A DNA stretch of 64,000 nt. Source: CAXMST01 sp963793415. GTDB taxonomy: Bacteria; Actinomycetota; Thermoleophilia; Solirubrobacterales; 70-9. Positions within the stretch are counted from its first letter, which is position 1, and each line of letters begins with the position of its first letter. The translations under genes and the position numbers were made by a program. Below are positions 41,143 through 49,901 of this stretch, one piece after another. The notes under the pieces are model-generated. The model did no database searches, was not told the DNA's origin, and was given only the letters and a program-made list of their open reading frames with translations. The stretch spans positions 2,356,001 to 2,420,000 of the forward strand of contig CAWCAC010000002.1 of the NCBI GenBank assembly GCA_963793415.1, read 5' to 3'.

Positions 41143-43605
41143 GTGAAGCGCCTGCGCCTGTGGATCCGCTGGTCGTCCCGCGACCTGCGCAGCCGCTGGG
41201 TGCTGGTCCTGGCGATCGCGCTCGTGATCGCGATCGGCACCGGGATCTACTCCGGGCTCGGCAGCATGGAGGACTGGCGCATCGCCTCCAACGACGCGAG
41301 CTTCGAGGCGCTCGACTCGCACGACCTCGAGGTCTCGCTGACCGAGGGGACCTTCGCGAACGAGGGCAAGCTGGCCGGGCTCGTGCGCTCGATCCCGGAG
41401 GCCGACGCGGTCGGCGCTGTCGAGGAGCGGCTCGTTGCTCCAACTCAGATCGCGGTCGAGCGACCCGGTCAGCAACCACTGCTGGTGCCGGGCCAGGCGG
41501 TCGGCTCGCCGCTCGGACCGGACGGGCCCGAGGTCGACGGAGTCGCTGCAGACCGCGGCCGCGGCCTGACCGCTGCCGACGCGGGGGCGCCGACCGCGGT
41601 GCTCGAGCAGACCTTCGCGGAATACCACGATCTCCCGGAGACAGGCACGATCTCGCTCGCGGGCGGCGACCGGCTCGACTACGTCGGGCTCGGCACCTCG
41701 CCCGAGTACTTCCTCGTGACGCGGCCCGGAGGCGGCGAGTTCGGTGGCGCCGAGGCGAACTTCGCGGTCGCCTTCATGTCGCTGGAGACGGCGCAACGCA
41801 CGACCGTCGGCGGCAAGGTCGTCAACGACGTGGTCATCACGCTCGAGCCGGGCGCCGACGTCGAAGCGATCCGGGCCCAGCTCGACTCGGGCCTCAACGC
41901 GTCCGACCTGACGGGAACGGTGAGCTCGCAGTCGCAGGAGGTCGCGCACCGGATCCTCTACAAGGACGCCGCCGGAGACCAGAAGCTGTTCAACATCTTC
42001 GCTGTCCTGATCCTCGCCGGCGCTGCCCTGGCGACCTTCAACCTCGCCTCGAGGATCGTCGAGGCCCAGCGCCGCGAGATCGGCGTCGGCATGGCGCTCG
42101 GCGTGCCCCCCCGGGAGCTCGCAATCCGGCCGCTGCTGCTCGGCGTGCAGATCGCGATCGCTGGAGCGCTTGCCGGGACGGTGCTCGGCCTGCTCGCCGG
42201 AGACCTGTTCCGCGGCGTGCTCGAGGATCTGTTGCCGCTGCCGGAGACGCGGACCCCGTTCGAGCCTGGAATCTTCATCCGTGGCGCGCTGCTCGGGCTG
42301 CTGCTGCCGATCCTCGCCACCGCGATCCCGGTCTGGCGCGGCCTGAGGCTGACGCCGATCGAGGCGATCCGCGTCGGCTTCCGCGCCGCCGGCACGAGCG
42401 GGATCGCGGCGCTCGGCCGCCGGGTACGCCTGCCCGGCTCCAGCGTCGGGCAGCTGCCGCTCCGCAACGTGCTGCGGGCGCCGCGGCGGACCGCGATGAC
42501 CGCGCTCGGGATCGGCGCCGTCGTCACCGTCGTCGTCGCCTTCCTCGGTTTCGTCGACTCGTTCGTGGCAACCGTCGACAGCAGCGAGGCCGAGGTCGCC
42601 CAGGAGAACCCCGACCGCGTGATGGTCTCGCTCGAGGAGTTCACGAGCGAGGACGGCCGACTCGTGCGTGCGATCTCGGGGACACCCGGCGTCGCCTCGT
42701 CGGAGCCGTGGCTGCGGATCCCGGGCAAGCTCTCCAGCACCGACGACGCCGGCGCCGCCTTCGACGCCAGCGCGACGCTGCTCCGCTTCGACAACGATGT
42801 CTGGAGCCCGACGATCGCCGAAGGCGCCGTCCCTGCGGCCGGCGAACCGGGCGCGGTGATCGCCGAGAAGGCCGCCGAAGACCTCGGGGTCGCCGTCGGC
42901 GGCACGGTCGATCTCAGCGTCCCGATCCGCGCTCCCGACGGCAGCTACAGCGAGCGAGAGGTGCCGCTGGAGGTGACCGGCCTGCACCCGGACCCGTTCA
43001 GGAACTTCGTCTACCTCGACCGCTCGCTCGCCGCCGCCGGGGGCATGGCCGGGCTGATCAACCAGGTTGCGATCACGCCGGAGCCCGGCGTCGGCGCCGA
43101 GCAGATCTCGCGCCGTCTGTTCGGAACGCCGGGCATCGCATCGGTCGAAGCAGCGACCGCGACGAGCGAGTTCGTCCGCGACCGGCTCGACGACTTCGTC
43201 GGCGTGCTGCAGCTGACCGTGTTGTTCGCGCTCGCGCTGGCCCTGCTGATCGCCTTCAACTCGGCCAGCATCAGCGCCGACGAGCGCGCCCGCGAGAACG
43301 CGACGATGCTCGCCTTTGGGATCCCGGTCCGCACGGCGGTCCTGCTCGCGGTCGGCGAGAACCTGATCATCGGCGCCCTGGGGACGCTGGTCGGGCTGCT
43401 CGGCGGGCTGCTCGTCGTCGGCTGGGTCGTCAACAACACGCTGCCGGAGACCGTTCCCGACCTCGGGCTGGTGATCACGATCGGCCCCGGCTCGATGTTG
43501 ATCGCGGCGCTCGTCGGCGGCGTCGCGGTGACACTGGCGCCGCTGCTCACAGCGCGCCGGCTGCGCCGCATGGATGTGCCCTCGACGCTCCGGGTGGTCG
43601 AGTAG
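41143..43605 (+). CDS. FtsX-family ABC permease (two FtsX domains)
   Basis: 820 residues from GTG 41143. One N-terminal helix (WVLVLAIALVIAIGTGI), a large extracytoplasmic domain, then an FtsX domain of three helices at about residues 285-405 (IFAVLILAGAALATFNLASRI, the REIGVGMALGV loop), a second extracytoplasmic domain and a second FtsX domain near the end (FALALALLIAFNSASISADERARENATMLAFG). The MacB-like layout with two repeats means a single chain may provide both permease halves. No periplasmic adaptor gene is nearby. Confidence 0.92.
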   Translation: MKRLRLWIRWSSRDLRSRWVLVLAIALVIAIGTGIYSGLGSMEDWRIASNDASFEALDSHDLEVSLTEGTFANEGKLAGLVRSIPEADAVGAVEERLVAPTQIAVERPGQQPLLVPGQAVGSPLGPDGPEVDGVAADRGRGLTAADAGAPTAVLEQTFAEYHDLPETGTISLAGGDRLDYVGLGTSPEYFLVTRPGGGEFGGAEANFAVAFMSLETAQRTTVGGKVVNDVVITLEPGADVEAIRAQLDSGLNASDLTGTVSSQSQEVAHRILYKDAAGDQKLFNIFAVLILAGAALATFNLASRIVEAQRREIGVGMALGVPPRELAIRPLLLGVQIAIAGALAGTVLGLLAGDLFRGVLEDLLPLPETRTPFEPGIFIRGALLGLLLPILATAIPVWRGLRLTPIEAIRVGFRAAGTSGIAALGRRVRLPGSSVGQLPLRNVLRAPRRTAMTALGIGAVVTVVVAFLGFVDSFVATVDSSEAEVAQENPDRVMVSLEEFTSEDGRLVRAISGTPGVASSEPWLRIPGKLSSTDDAGAAFDASATLLRFDNDVWSPTIAEGAVPAAGEPGAVIAEKAAEDLGVAVGGTVDLSVPIRAPDGSYSEREVPLEVTGLHPDPFRNFVYLDRSLAAAGGMAGLINQVAITPEPGVGAEQISRRLFGTPGIASVEAATATSEFVRDRLDDFVGVLQLTVLFALALALLIAFNSASISADERARENATMLAFGIPVRTAVLLAVGENLIIGALGTLVGLLGGLLVVGWVVNNTLPETVPDLGLVITIGPGSMLIAALVGGVAVTLAPLLTARRLRRMDVPSTLRVVE

Positions 43606-43701
43606 GCGACGTTTGCGCGAGCAACTGCGGCCTGGTTCGGATTCGGGTCAGCGGGTAACCACTTCTTTCGACTCCAACCAACGAGAAGAAGGAGGCCGAC
43701 C

Positions 43702-43974
43702 ATGACGCAGACCAAGGCAGATCGCCAGGAAGCCGCCAAGAAGGCCGCCGCCACGCGCGAGCGCAACCGCACGCGCTCGGAGTCGCAGACGCGGGGCACG
43801 AAGGCCGCCGCCACGCGGCAGGGCAACGCCGCCGCCGAGAGCATCGAGCAGGCGAAGCGCGCCGCAAACGGCGCCGTCGGCGGTGTCACCACCGCGGCCA
43901 AGTCGCTCGGTAACGCGGCGTTCGAGGCCGGCAAGTCGGTCACGACTCGCGCCCGCAGCATCGCGAACCGCTAG
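43702..43974 (+). CDS. Small Ala/Arg/Lys-rich protein with KAAATR repeats (90 aa)
   Basis: ATG 43702 preceded by AAGAAGGAGG. The first 45 residues are very basic and contain two copies of KAAATR (KKAAATRERNR and TKAAATRQGN), encoded by a repeated AAGGCCGCCGCCACGCG; the second half is an amphipathic Ala/Gly helix. Similar to small histone H1-like or DNA/granule-associated proteins I have seen in actinobacteria; no specific function. Followed by a strong terminator. Confidence 0.6.
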   Translation: MTQTKADRQEAAKKAAATRERNRTRSESQTRGTKAAATRQGNAAAESIEQAKRAANGAVGGVTTAAKSLGNAAFEAGKSVTTRARSIANR

Positions 43975-44002
43975 CGCCGAGCGCGAACACCGCACGACCC
44001 CG

Positions 44003-44037
44003 AGGCCGGGCGCCGAGACACGGCGCCCGGCCTGTTT
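44003..44037 (+). terminator. Strong rho-independent-like terminator
   Basis: Perfect 13-base arms (44003-44015 and 44021-44033), loop AGACA, followed by GTTT. Ends the small KAAATR gene. Confidence 0.85.
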
Positions 44038-44069
44038 CGGGCGCGCCGATCTGGGTAATAACGCCCGCG

Positions 44070-45284
44070 ATGGCGACGCCGACCATCAACCGGATGCGGG
44101 ACCGTCCACTCGCTTTCGACGCGCTCGTGGCGCGATACGACCCCGACGTCGTCGATCTCAACGAGGAGGCCGTGCGCGTCCGGATCGCGACGTCCGAGGA
44201 CAGATGGGATGCCGTCCTCCGCGGAACCGCGATTCACCTGGAGGCGCCAAACGGCAGGCCGGATGCCTCGATCACGGCTGATGATGCAGTCTGGCGTGCG
44301 CTCACGCTCGACCCCGCCGCCGGCCTTGACCACTTCCACGCGGGGCGGCTTCGAATCCGCCAGAACCTCCACCATGGGGTCGGCTTCCTCGCCGCGACCA
44401 GCGGCCGCCGAGACTCTGAGCGGCTCGTATTTCGCTCGCATCGGGTGAGCTCCGGCCGGATCTCGACCATGGAGGCAGGCGACGGAGAACCCCTGCTCTG
44501 CCTTCCCGGCCTCGGCGGCACCAAGGCCTCATTCATGACCACGGTCGCGGCGCTCGCCGAGGAGCGCCGCGTTATCGCAATCGACCTGCCGGGCTTCGGC
44601 GATTCCGACAAGCCGCTGACGGGGCGCTACGACGCCGCCTGGTTCGCCGACGCGGTTGTCGATCTGCTCGACGAACTCGGTCTCGAGCGCGCCGACCTGA
44701 TCGGCAACAGCATGGGCGGGCGCGTCGCGATCGAGGTCGGCCTACGGGCGCCGGACCGCGCCGGGCACCTGGTGCTGCTCAGCCCGGCGATGGCCTGGCT
44801 CCGCCGCGAGCGTGCTCTCGACTGGCTGTTACGGGCGCCGTTGCCGCTGCTCGGGCTGCTGCAGCCGACGCCGCGGGCGATCGTCGAGCCGGTCGTCCGC
44901 CGGCTGATCCCGAGCGGCAACGACGGCTGGATCGCGGCGGGGCTGGACGAGTTCCTGCGCTCCTACTGCACGCCCTCCGGCCGCTTCGCCTTCTACGAGT
45001 CCGCTCGCAACATCGCCCGGGACGAGCCGCACGGGGACGGCGGCCTGTGGAAGCGACTCGCACGGCTCGAGCCGAAGACGATGTTCGTCTGGGGTCGCGA
45101 GGACACGCTCGTTCCGATCGGCTTCATGAAGCACGTCGAGCGCGTCCTTCCCGCCGCCCATCACCTCGAGCTGGCCTGCGGCCACGTGCCCCAGCTCGAG
45201 GCCTCCGAGACGACCCACGCGGCCGTCTCGGAGTTCCTCTCGCCTACGCCTCGTTCGCGACGGCGACTGCGGCTCCGGCGCTGA
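44070..45284 (+). CDS. SCP2-like domain fused to alpha/beta hydrolase
   Basis: 404 residues. About residues 25-125 resemble a sterol-carrier/SCP2-like lipid-binding domain (AVRVRIATSEDRWDAVLRG then RPDASITADDAVWRALTLDP). Residues 135 to the end are a Ser hydrolase: LPGLGGTKASF oxyanion loop, IDLPGFGDSDKP, nucleophile IGNSMGGRVA, Asp in WGREDTLVP and His in CGHVPQ. A lipid-delivery domain joined to an esterase suggests a hydrophobic ester substrate. The Arg-rich C-terminus (from about residue 392) overlaps the convergent MFS gene by 41 bases. Confidence 0.8.
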   Translation: MATPTINRMRDRPLAFDALVARYDPDVVDLNEEAVRVRIATSEDRWDAVLRGTAIHLEAPNGRPDASITADDAVWRALTLDPAAGLDHFHAGRLRIRQNLHHGVGFLAATSGRRDSERLVFRSHRVSSGRISTMEAGDGEPLLCLPGLGGTKASFMTTVAALAEERRVIAIDLPGFGDSDKPLTGRYDAAWFADAVVDLLDELGLERADLIGNSMGGRVAIEVGLRAPDRAGHLVLLSPAMAWLRRERALDWLLRAPLPLLGLLQPTPRAIVEPVVRRLIPSGNDGWIAAGLDEFLRSYCTPSGRFAFYESARNIARDEPHGDGGLWKRLARLEPKTMFVWGREDTLVPIGFMKHVERVLPAAHHLELACGHVPQLEASETTHAAVSEFLSPTPRSRRRLRLRR

Positions 45285-46737
45285 GCGGCGCCTGCTGACG
45301 CGAGCGCTCGCCAGAGCGGCGCGGCTCGCGCCCGATCCCACCCGGGACCAGCAGCGCGAGCAGGGCGCCGATCGCCAGCACCGCCGCCGCGATCGGCAGC
45401 GCCGCGACCACCCCATCCGTGAACGCCTGCGGCGACTCGTAGCCGCCGTTCGCCGCGAACACCGAGGCGAGCACGGCGACTCCCATGACGCCACCGATCT
45501 CGCGGATCGCGTTGGTCGCGCCGGAGGCCTTGCCGGCCTCGCTCTCGCGCACGGAGGCGAGAACGGTCGCGGCGCCGGTCGGGAAGACGAGCGCCATGCC
45601 GGCGCCGGCCATCATGAACGGGACGACGAGCGCCGTGAACGGCGTGTCCGGCGCGGAGACGATCGCGATCCACCCGAGCGCGACCGCCTGCAGCCCCAGG
45701 CCCGCCGCCATCAGCGGCCGGGTTCCGAGGCGGGTGCCGAGGATCCCGGCCAGCGGCGCGACGATCATCGGCATCCCCGTCCAGGGCAGCGTTCGCAGCC
45801 CGGCCTCGAAGGGCCCGTATCCCTGCGCAGTCTGGAAGAACTGACTGAGCAGAAAGATCGCGCCGAAGGTGCCGAAGAACATCGCGAACGAGAGCGCGTT
45901 GGTGGCGCTGAACGGGCGCGAGCGGAAGAACCGCATCGGCAGCATCGGCTCGGCGGCGCGCCGCTCCCAGGCGACGAATGCGGCGATCAGAGCGAGGCCG
46001 CTCGCCAGGGCGGTCAGCACTACAGGGCTGGTCCAGCCCAGCGGCTCGCCGCGGACGATCCCGAAGGTGAGCCCGAAGAGGCCGGCGCCCGCGATCAGCA
46101 GGCCGCGGATGTCGAGGCTCTTGTCGGGCCCGTAGGACTCGTCGAGCATGCGCCCCGCGAGCGGAATCAGGGCGAGGCCGATCGGCACGTTGATCCAGAA
46201 GATCCACTGCCAGGAGACGCCCTCGACGACGAGGCCGCCGACGAACGGTCCGAGCGCGACGCCGAGACCGCTGATCCCGCCCCAGATCCCGAGCGCAGCC
46301 CCGCGCCGATCCGGCGGGAAGGCGGCGGAGACGAGCGTCAGGGTGAGCGGCGTCACCATCGCCGCGCCGGCGCCCTGGATCGCGCGGGCCGCGATCAGCG
46401 CCTCGATCGACGGCGCCAGCGCCGCGATCGCGCTCGCGGCCGTGAAGACGCCGACGCCGATCCGGAACATGCGCTTGCGGCCGAAGCGGTCGCCGAGCGC
46501 GGCGCCGGTGATCAGCAGCACTGCGAACGAGAGCGTGTAGGCGTTGACGGTCCACTCGAGCGACTCGAGCGAGCCGCCGAGGTCGGCCCGGATCGACGGC
46601 AGCGCGACGCCGACGACGAGGTTGTCGAGCGCCGTCATGAACAGGGCGACGCCGGTCACGGCGAGCGTCCAGAACGCGGCCCTGCCGCCCGCACCGGCGC
46701 CGGAGCCGGTCGCGGGAGTTGTGGTGATGGCTGACAT
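45244..46737 (-). CDS. MFS efflux transporter, DHA2 (EmrB/QacA) family
   Basis: 497 residues with 14 predicted helices. Helix 1 has TALDNLVVGVALPSI, motif A ALGDRFGRKRMF, motif C-like GISGLGVALGPFVGG. A proton antiporter for lipophilic or cationic drugs by family. ATG 46735-46737. A 22-base near-palindrome (46777-46798) lies 40 bases upstream, matching one at the adjacent TetR gene, which therefore most likely represses this pump. Confidence 0.92.
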   Translation of the reverse strand: MSAITTTPATGSGAGAGGRAAFWTLAVTGVALFMTALDNLVVGVALPSIRADLGGSLESLEWTVNAYTLSFAVLLITGAALGDRFGRKRMFRIGVGVFTAASAIAALAPSIEALIAARAIQGAGAAMVTPLTLTLVSAAFPPDRRGAALGIWGGISGLGVALGPFVGGLVVEGVSWQWIFWINVPIGLALIPLAGRMLDESYGPDKSLDIRGLLIAGAGLFGLTFGIVRGEPLGWTSPVVLTALASGLALIAAFVAWERRAAEPMLPMRFFRSRPFSATNALSFAMFFGTFGAIFLLSQFFQTAQGYGPFEAGLRTLPWTGMPMIVAPLAGILGTRLGTRPLMAAGLGLQAVALGWIAIVSAPDTPFTALVVPFMMAGAGMALVFPTGAATVLASVRESEAGKASGATNAIREIGGVMGVAVLASVFAANGGYESPQAFTDGVVAALPIAAAVLAIGALLALLVPGGIGREPRRSGERSRQQAPLSAGAAVAVANEA

Positions 46738-46776
46738 GTCTGTTCCTGTCCTTTCGTTTCTTCGTGTCTTGGTTCA

Positions 46777-46798
46777 TGTGAGTGAGCACACACTCACA
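46777..46798. promoter_or_regulatory. TetR-type operator upstream of the MFS gene
   Basis: TGTGAGTG-N6-CACTCACA, perfect 8-base arms. It agrees with the site at 47435-47456 in 19 of 22 positions (read on the minus strand). Confidence 0.8.
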
Positions 46799-46859
46799 AG
46801 CAAGTCCTTGAAAAGGGCGACCGCGGTCGCCCGGTGCGCTCGCCGGCGTCATCCGTCGC

Positions 46860-47429
46860 TCAGGCGCCGCCCTCCCCGCTCGCCAGCGCCTTCGCCCACT
46901 TCGCGTCGAGGTGATCGGCGTCGATCGCCGCCATAACGTTGCAGAGCATCCCGTGAGCGAACCAGCGCTTGAGCTCGTCGGCCGGCGCCTTCGACTCACG
47001 CTCGACGAGCTCGTAGAGCTCGGCGAAGGTGCGCTGCATCGACTTGCGTACGAGCTCGGAGTCGGCCGAGGCGACCTGGGAGTGAAGCTGGACGAGGAGC
47101 AGATCGCGGTCCTTCTCGAGCAGGTCCCCGTAAGCGGAGCCCATCGCCTCGAGCACGTCCTCGCCGTTCTCGCGGGCGCGCGCGGCGGCGTTGCCGAAGG
47201 TCGCCTCCATGCGCCGGCCCGTCTCCTCGCTCGCCGCGACGAAGAGCTCGTCCTTGCTCGGATAGAGGCGGAACAGGTAGGCCTGCGAGATGCCCGCCTC
47301 GCGCGCGATCTCCGTGGTCGGCGCCCCGTAGCCGCGGCGCGCGAAGACGCGAACCGCGGCCTCGACCAGCTCCTCGCGGCGCTGCTCAGCCGTCGAGAGG
47401 GTGCGTTTAGGTGCTGCGGTGGGTTCCAT
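46860..47429 (-). CDS. TetR-family transcriptional repressor
   Basis: 189 residues, ATG 47427-47429. N-terminal HTH (residues about 17-65): LVEAAVRVFARRGYGAPTTEIAREAGISQAYLFRLYPSKDELF in parts, the family hallmark. The C-terminal part is all-helical, with no recognised ligand signature. It sits upstream of and reads in the same direction as the MFS gene, with 122 bases between. Its own operator copy begins 6 bases from its start codon, so autoregulation is expected. Confidence 0.92.
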   Translation of the reverse strand: MEPTAAPKRTLSTAEQRREELVEAAVRVFARRGYGAPTTEIAREAGISQAYLFRLYPSKDELFVAASEETGRRMEATFGNAAARARENGEDVLEAMGSAYGDLLEKDRDLLLVQLHSQVASADSELVRKSMQRTFAELYELVERESKAPADELKRWFAHGMLCNVMAAIDADHLDAKWAKALASGEGGA

Positions 47430-47434
47430 CAAGG

Positions 47435-47456
47435 TGTGAGTATGCACTCACTCACA
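47435..47456. promoter_or_regulatory. TetR-type operator at the tetR promoter
   Basis: Near-palindrome with TGTGAGT and ACTCACA arms (minus strand), 19 of 22 identical to 46777-46798. Located 6 bases upstream of the TetR ATG, so binding would block its own transcription. Confidence 0.8.
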
Positions 47457-47511
47457 CCTCTTGTCAAGGTCGCTCGACAAGTCGTGACCGCGAAACAGGG
47501 ATGATGCCCAC

Positions 47512-48222
47512 GTGAACCTCGTCCTCCCGCTCGGGAGCATCGCCTCGGCCTACCGCGAGACCGTCGTCGACAACGGCAACCAGCCCTTGCTGCTGATGCT
47601 CGTCGCCTTCGGTCTCACCTTCGGCCTGACCCGCTTCATCACCCACTCGATCCGCGCCAACCGATTCAAATGGCTCGGCAACGTCGAGGCCGGCGACACC
47701 CATATCCACCACCTGGTCTGGGGCATCATCCTGCTGCTGGTCTCGGGGCTGCTGGCGATCGTCGTCCAGCCTGCACTCGAGGTCACCGCGATCGTCTTCG
47801 GGATCGGCGCCGCCCTGACCCTGGACGAGTTCGCGCTGTGGCTGCACCTCGACGACGTCTACTGGTCCGAGCAGGGCCGGCAGTCGATCGACGCGGTGAT
47901 CGTCTTCGCTGTCGTCTCCGGCTTCATGCTGATCGGCGTCTATCCGATCTCGATCGGCCCGACCGGATCGTTCATGGACATCATCGGCGTGATCATCACC
48001 CAGGCCTTCATGCTCCTGTGGGTCGGGATCTGTCTATCGAAGGGCAAGCTGATGTGGGCCGTGTTCGGCTTCTACATCCCGTTCGTGGCGATCATCGGCT
48101 CGGCGCGCCTCGCGCGCCCGGAATCGTGGTGGGCTCGCAATCGCTACGACGACAAGAAACTGGCCCGCTCCCGCGCCCGCTACGAGGCCGAGAAGAAGAT
48201 CCACAAGCCCGAGACGGTCTGA
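47512..48222 (+). CDS. Polytopic membrane protein with HxHH motif (236 aa)
   Basis: GTG 47512. About six helices. Conserved-looking polar residues inside the membrane region: DTHIHHLVWGI between helices 1 and 2 and TLDEFALWLHLDDVYWSEQGRQSID between helices 3 and 4, with His, Asp and Glu grouped as possible metal ligands. The basic C-terminal tail is cytoplasmic. I have seen this family in actinobacteria only as a conserved hypothetical. Confidence 0.78.
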   Translation: MNLVLPLGSIASAYRETVVDNGNQPLLLMLVAFGLTFGLTRFITHSIRANRFKWLGNVEAGDTHIHHLVWGIILLLVSGLLAIVVQPALEVTAIVFGIGAALTLDEFALWLHLDDVYWSEQGRQSIDAVIVFAVVSGFMLIGVYPISIGPTGSFMDIIGVIITQAFMLLWVGICLSKGKLMWAVFGFYIPFVAIIGSARLARPESWWARNRYDDKKLARSRARYEAEKKIHKPETV

Positions 48223-48250
48223 TGGCGCGCGGGTGCCGTCGCACCCGGGC

Positions 48251-49807
48251 TCAGATCACGGTGCCGGCGGCAACGCGCCCCTCCCCCGCACTGGCATCGG
48301 TCGTAAGCCCGGGCTCCGGCGCAGGCTTCGAAGGCAGCAGCGCCGCGACCATGACCGAGCCGACCGCACAGACCCCGGCGGCGACCAGGCAGCCCGCCGC
48401 GAGGCCGTCGTAGAAGCCGGCCGTCGCGACCGCCCGCAGCGCCTCGCCGGCGGCGCCGCCGAGGCCGTCGGAGATCGCGAACGCGGCGCCGATCGAGTCG
48501 GAGGCCTGCTCGGCCGGGAGGCCGGCAGGGGCGCCGTCGAAGCCGGCCGCGTACAGAGATGCGAAGACCGAGCCGACGACCGCCACCCCGAGCGTGCCGC
48601 CGAGCTCGCGGGTCGTGTCGTTGACGCCGGAGCCGACGCCGGCGTTCGCGGACGGGACGGCGCCCATGATCGACTCGGTCGCCGGTGCAGAGGTCAGGCC
48701 CATGCCGGTCCCGAGCAGGATCATCTGGCCGGCGATCTCGAGGTAGGAGGTGTCGTTGTCGACGTTCGAGGTCCAGGCGAACATGACGGCAGCGATGCCG
48801 AGCCCGGAGGCGACGACGGCCTTGTTGCCGATCCGCACCGCGAGCATCGTCCCGAGCACGGCCGCGGTGCCGGTCGAGAGCGCGACCGGAAGCAGCCGGA
48901 CGCCGGTCTCGAACGGCTCGTACCCGCGCAGCACCTGGAAGTACTGCGTGATCAGGAAGATGAAGCCGAAGAGGGCGAAGAAGCTGAACGTGACCGCGGC
49001 CGAAGCGGCGCTGAAGCGCGGATTCTTGAACAGCCGCATGTCGAGCAGCGGGTGCGGGACCCGGAGCTCGTAGGTGATGAACGCCGCCACCAGCGCCGAA
49101 GCGGCGACGAACCCGGCGACCGTCTGCGCCGCGAGCCAGCCCTGTTCGGGCGCCTCGATCACCGTGTAGACCAGCGTCAGCACCGCCAGCGTCGAAAGCA
49201 CCAGGCCGCCGCGGTCGACGCGCGGCCGCAACGGGTCCCCGGACTCCGGCACGTAGGCGATGACGAGCCCGATCGCAGCAGTGGCCAGCGGCAGCTTCAG
49301 CCAGAAGGCGGCCTGCCAGCCGCTGAGCTCGAGCAGGGCGCCACCGACGATCGGCCCGAGCGCGACCGCGATGCCGGTCGTTGCCCCCCAGAGCCCGATC
49401 GCCTTGGCGCGCTCGCCGCGCTCCGGGAACAGGTGCACGATCGTCGAGAGCGTCGCCGGGAAGATCACCGCGGCGCCGAGGCCCATGACGACCCGGAACG
49501 CGGTCAGCGCGCCGCTCGTATCGACGAGCGAGGCGCCGGCGTTGCCCGCGAGGTAGATGGCGAGACCGATCAGCAGCATCCGCCGCCTCCCGAACCGATC
49601 GCCGAGGGCGCCTGCGGCGAGCACGAAGGCCGCGAAGACGAGCGTGTATGCATCGATGATCCACTGCAGATCCTTGTTCGAGGCATCGAGCTCGATCGAG
49701 AGCGTCGGAAGCGCCACGTTGACGATCGTCGTATCGACGTTGACGGCGAAGGCACAGAGCAGCAGAACTGCGAGGGCGATGCCGCGGTTGGGGGTGATCG
49801 AGCTCAT
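48251..49807 (-). CDS. MFS efflux transporter, DHA2 (EmrB/QacA) family
   Basis: 518 residues, 14 helices: AVNVDTTIVNVALPTLSIEL in helix 1, motif A ALGDRFGRRRML, and TTGIAVALGPIVGG. ATG 49805-49807. It is divergent from an HxlR regulator across 94 bases of unusually AT-rich DNA holding GTATCG/CGATAC and TATC/GATA repeats, so the regulator very likely controls this pump. Confidence 0.92.
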   Translation of the reverse strand: MSSITPNRGIALAVLLLCAFAVNVDTTIVNVALPTLSIELDASNKDLQWIIDAYTLVFAAFVLAAGALGDRFGRRRMLLIGLAIYLAGNAGASLVDTSGALTAFRVVMGLGAAVIFPATLSTIVHLFPERGERAKAIGLWGATTGIAVALGPIVGGALLELSGWQAAFWLKLPLATAAIGLVIAYVPESGDPLRPRVDRGGLVLSTLAVLTLVYTVIEAPEQGWLAAQTVAGFVAASALVAAFITYELRVPHPLLDMRLFKNPRFSAASAAVTFSFFALFGFIFLITQYFQVLRGYEPFETGVRLLPVALSTGTAAVLGTMLAVRIGNKAVVASGLGIAAVMFAWTSNVDNDTSYLEIAGQMILLGTGMGLTSAPATESIMGAVPSANAGVGSGVNDTTRELGGTLGVAVVGSVFASLYAAGFDGAPAGLPAEQASDSIGAAFAISDGLGGAAGEALRAVATAGFYDGLAAGCLVAAGVCAVGSVMVAALLPSKPAPEPGLTTDASAGEGRVAAGTVI

Positions 49808-49857
49808 CGGCGCTGTTTCGTCTCCTCTCCCCCTCGCGGACGCTAGTACATAATTTG

Positions 49858-49891
49858 GTATCGGGCAGTTTTATATCAGATAGCGCGATAC
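49858..49891. promoter_or_regulatory. Divergent promoter/operator, HxlR regulator and MFS
   Basis: GTATCG (49858-49863) and CGATAC (49886-49891) form an inverted repeat enclosing TATC-A-GATA (49874-49882). The surrounding AT-rich stretch (49845-49892) is striking in this genome and should hold both promoters. Confidence 0.6.
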
Positions 49892-49901
49892 ACTTCCTGT
49901 G

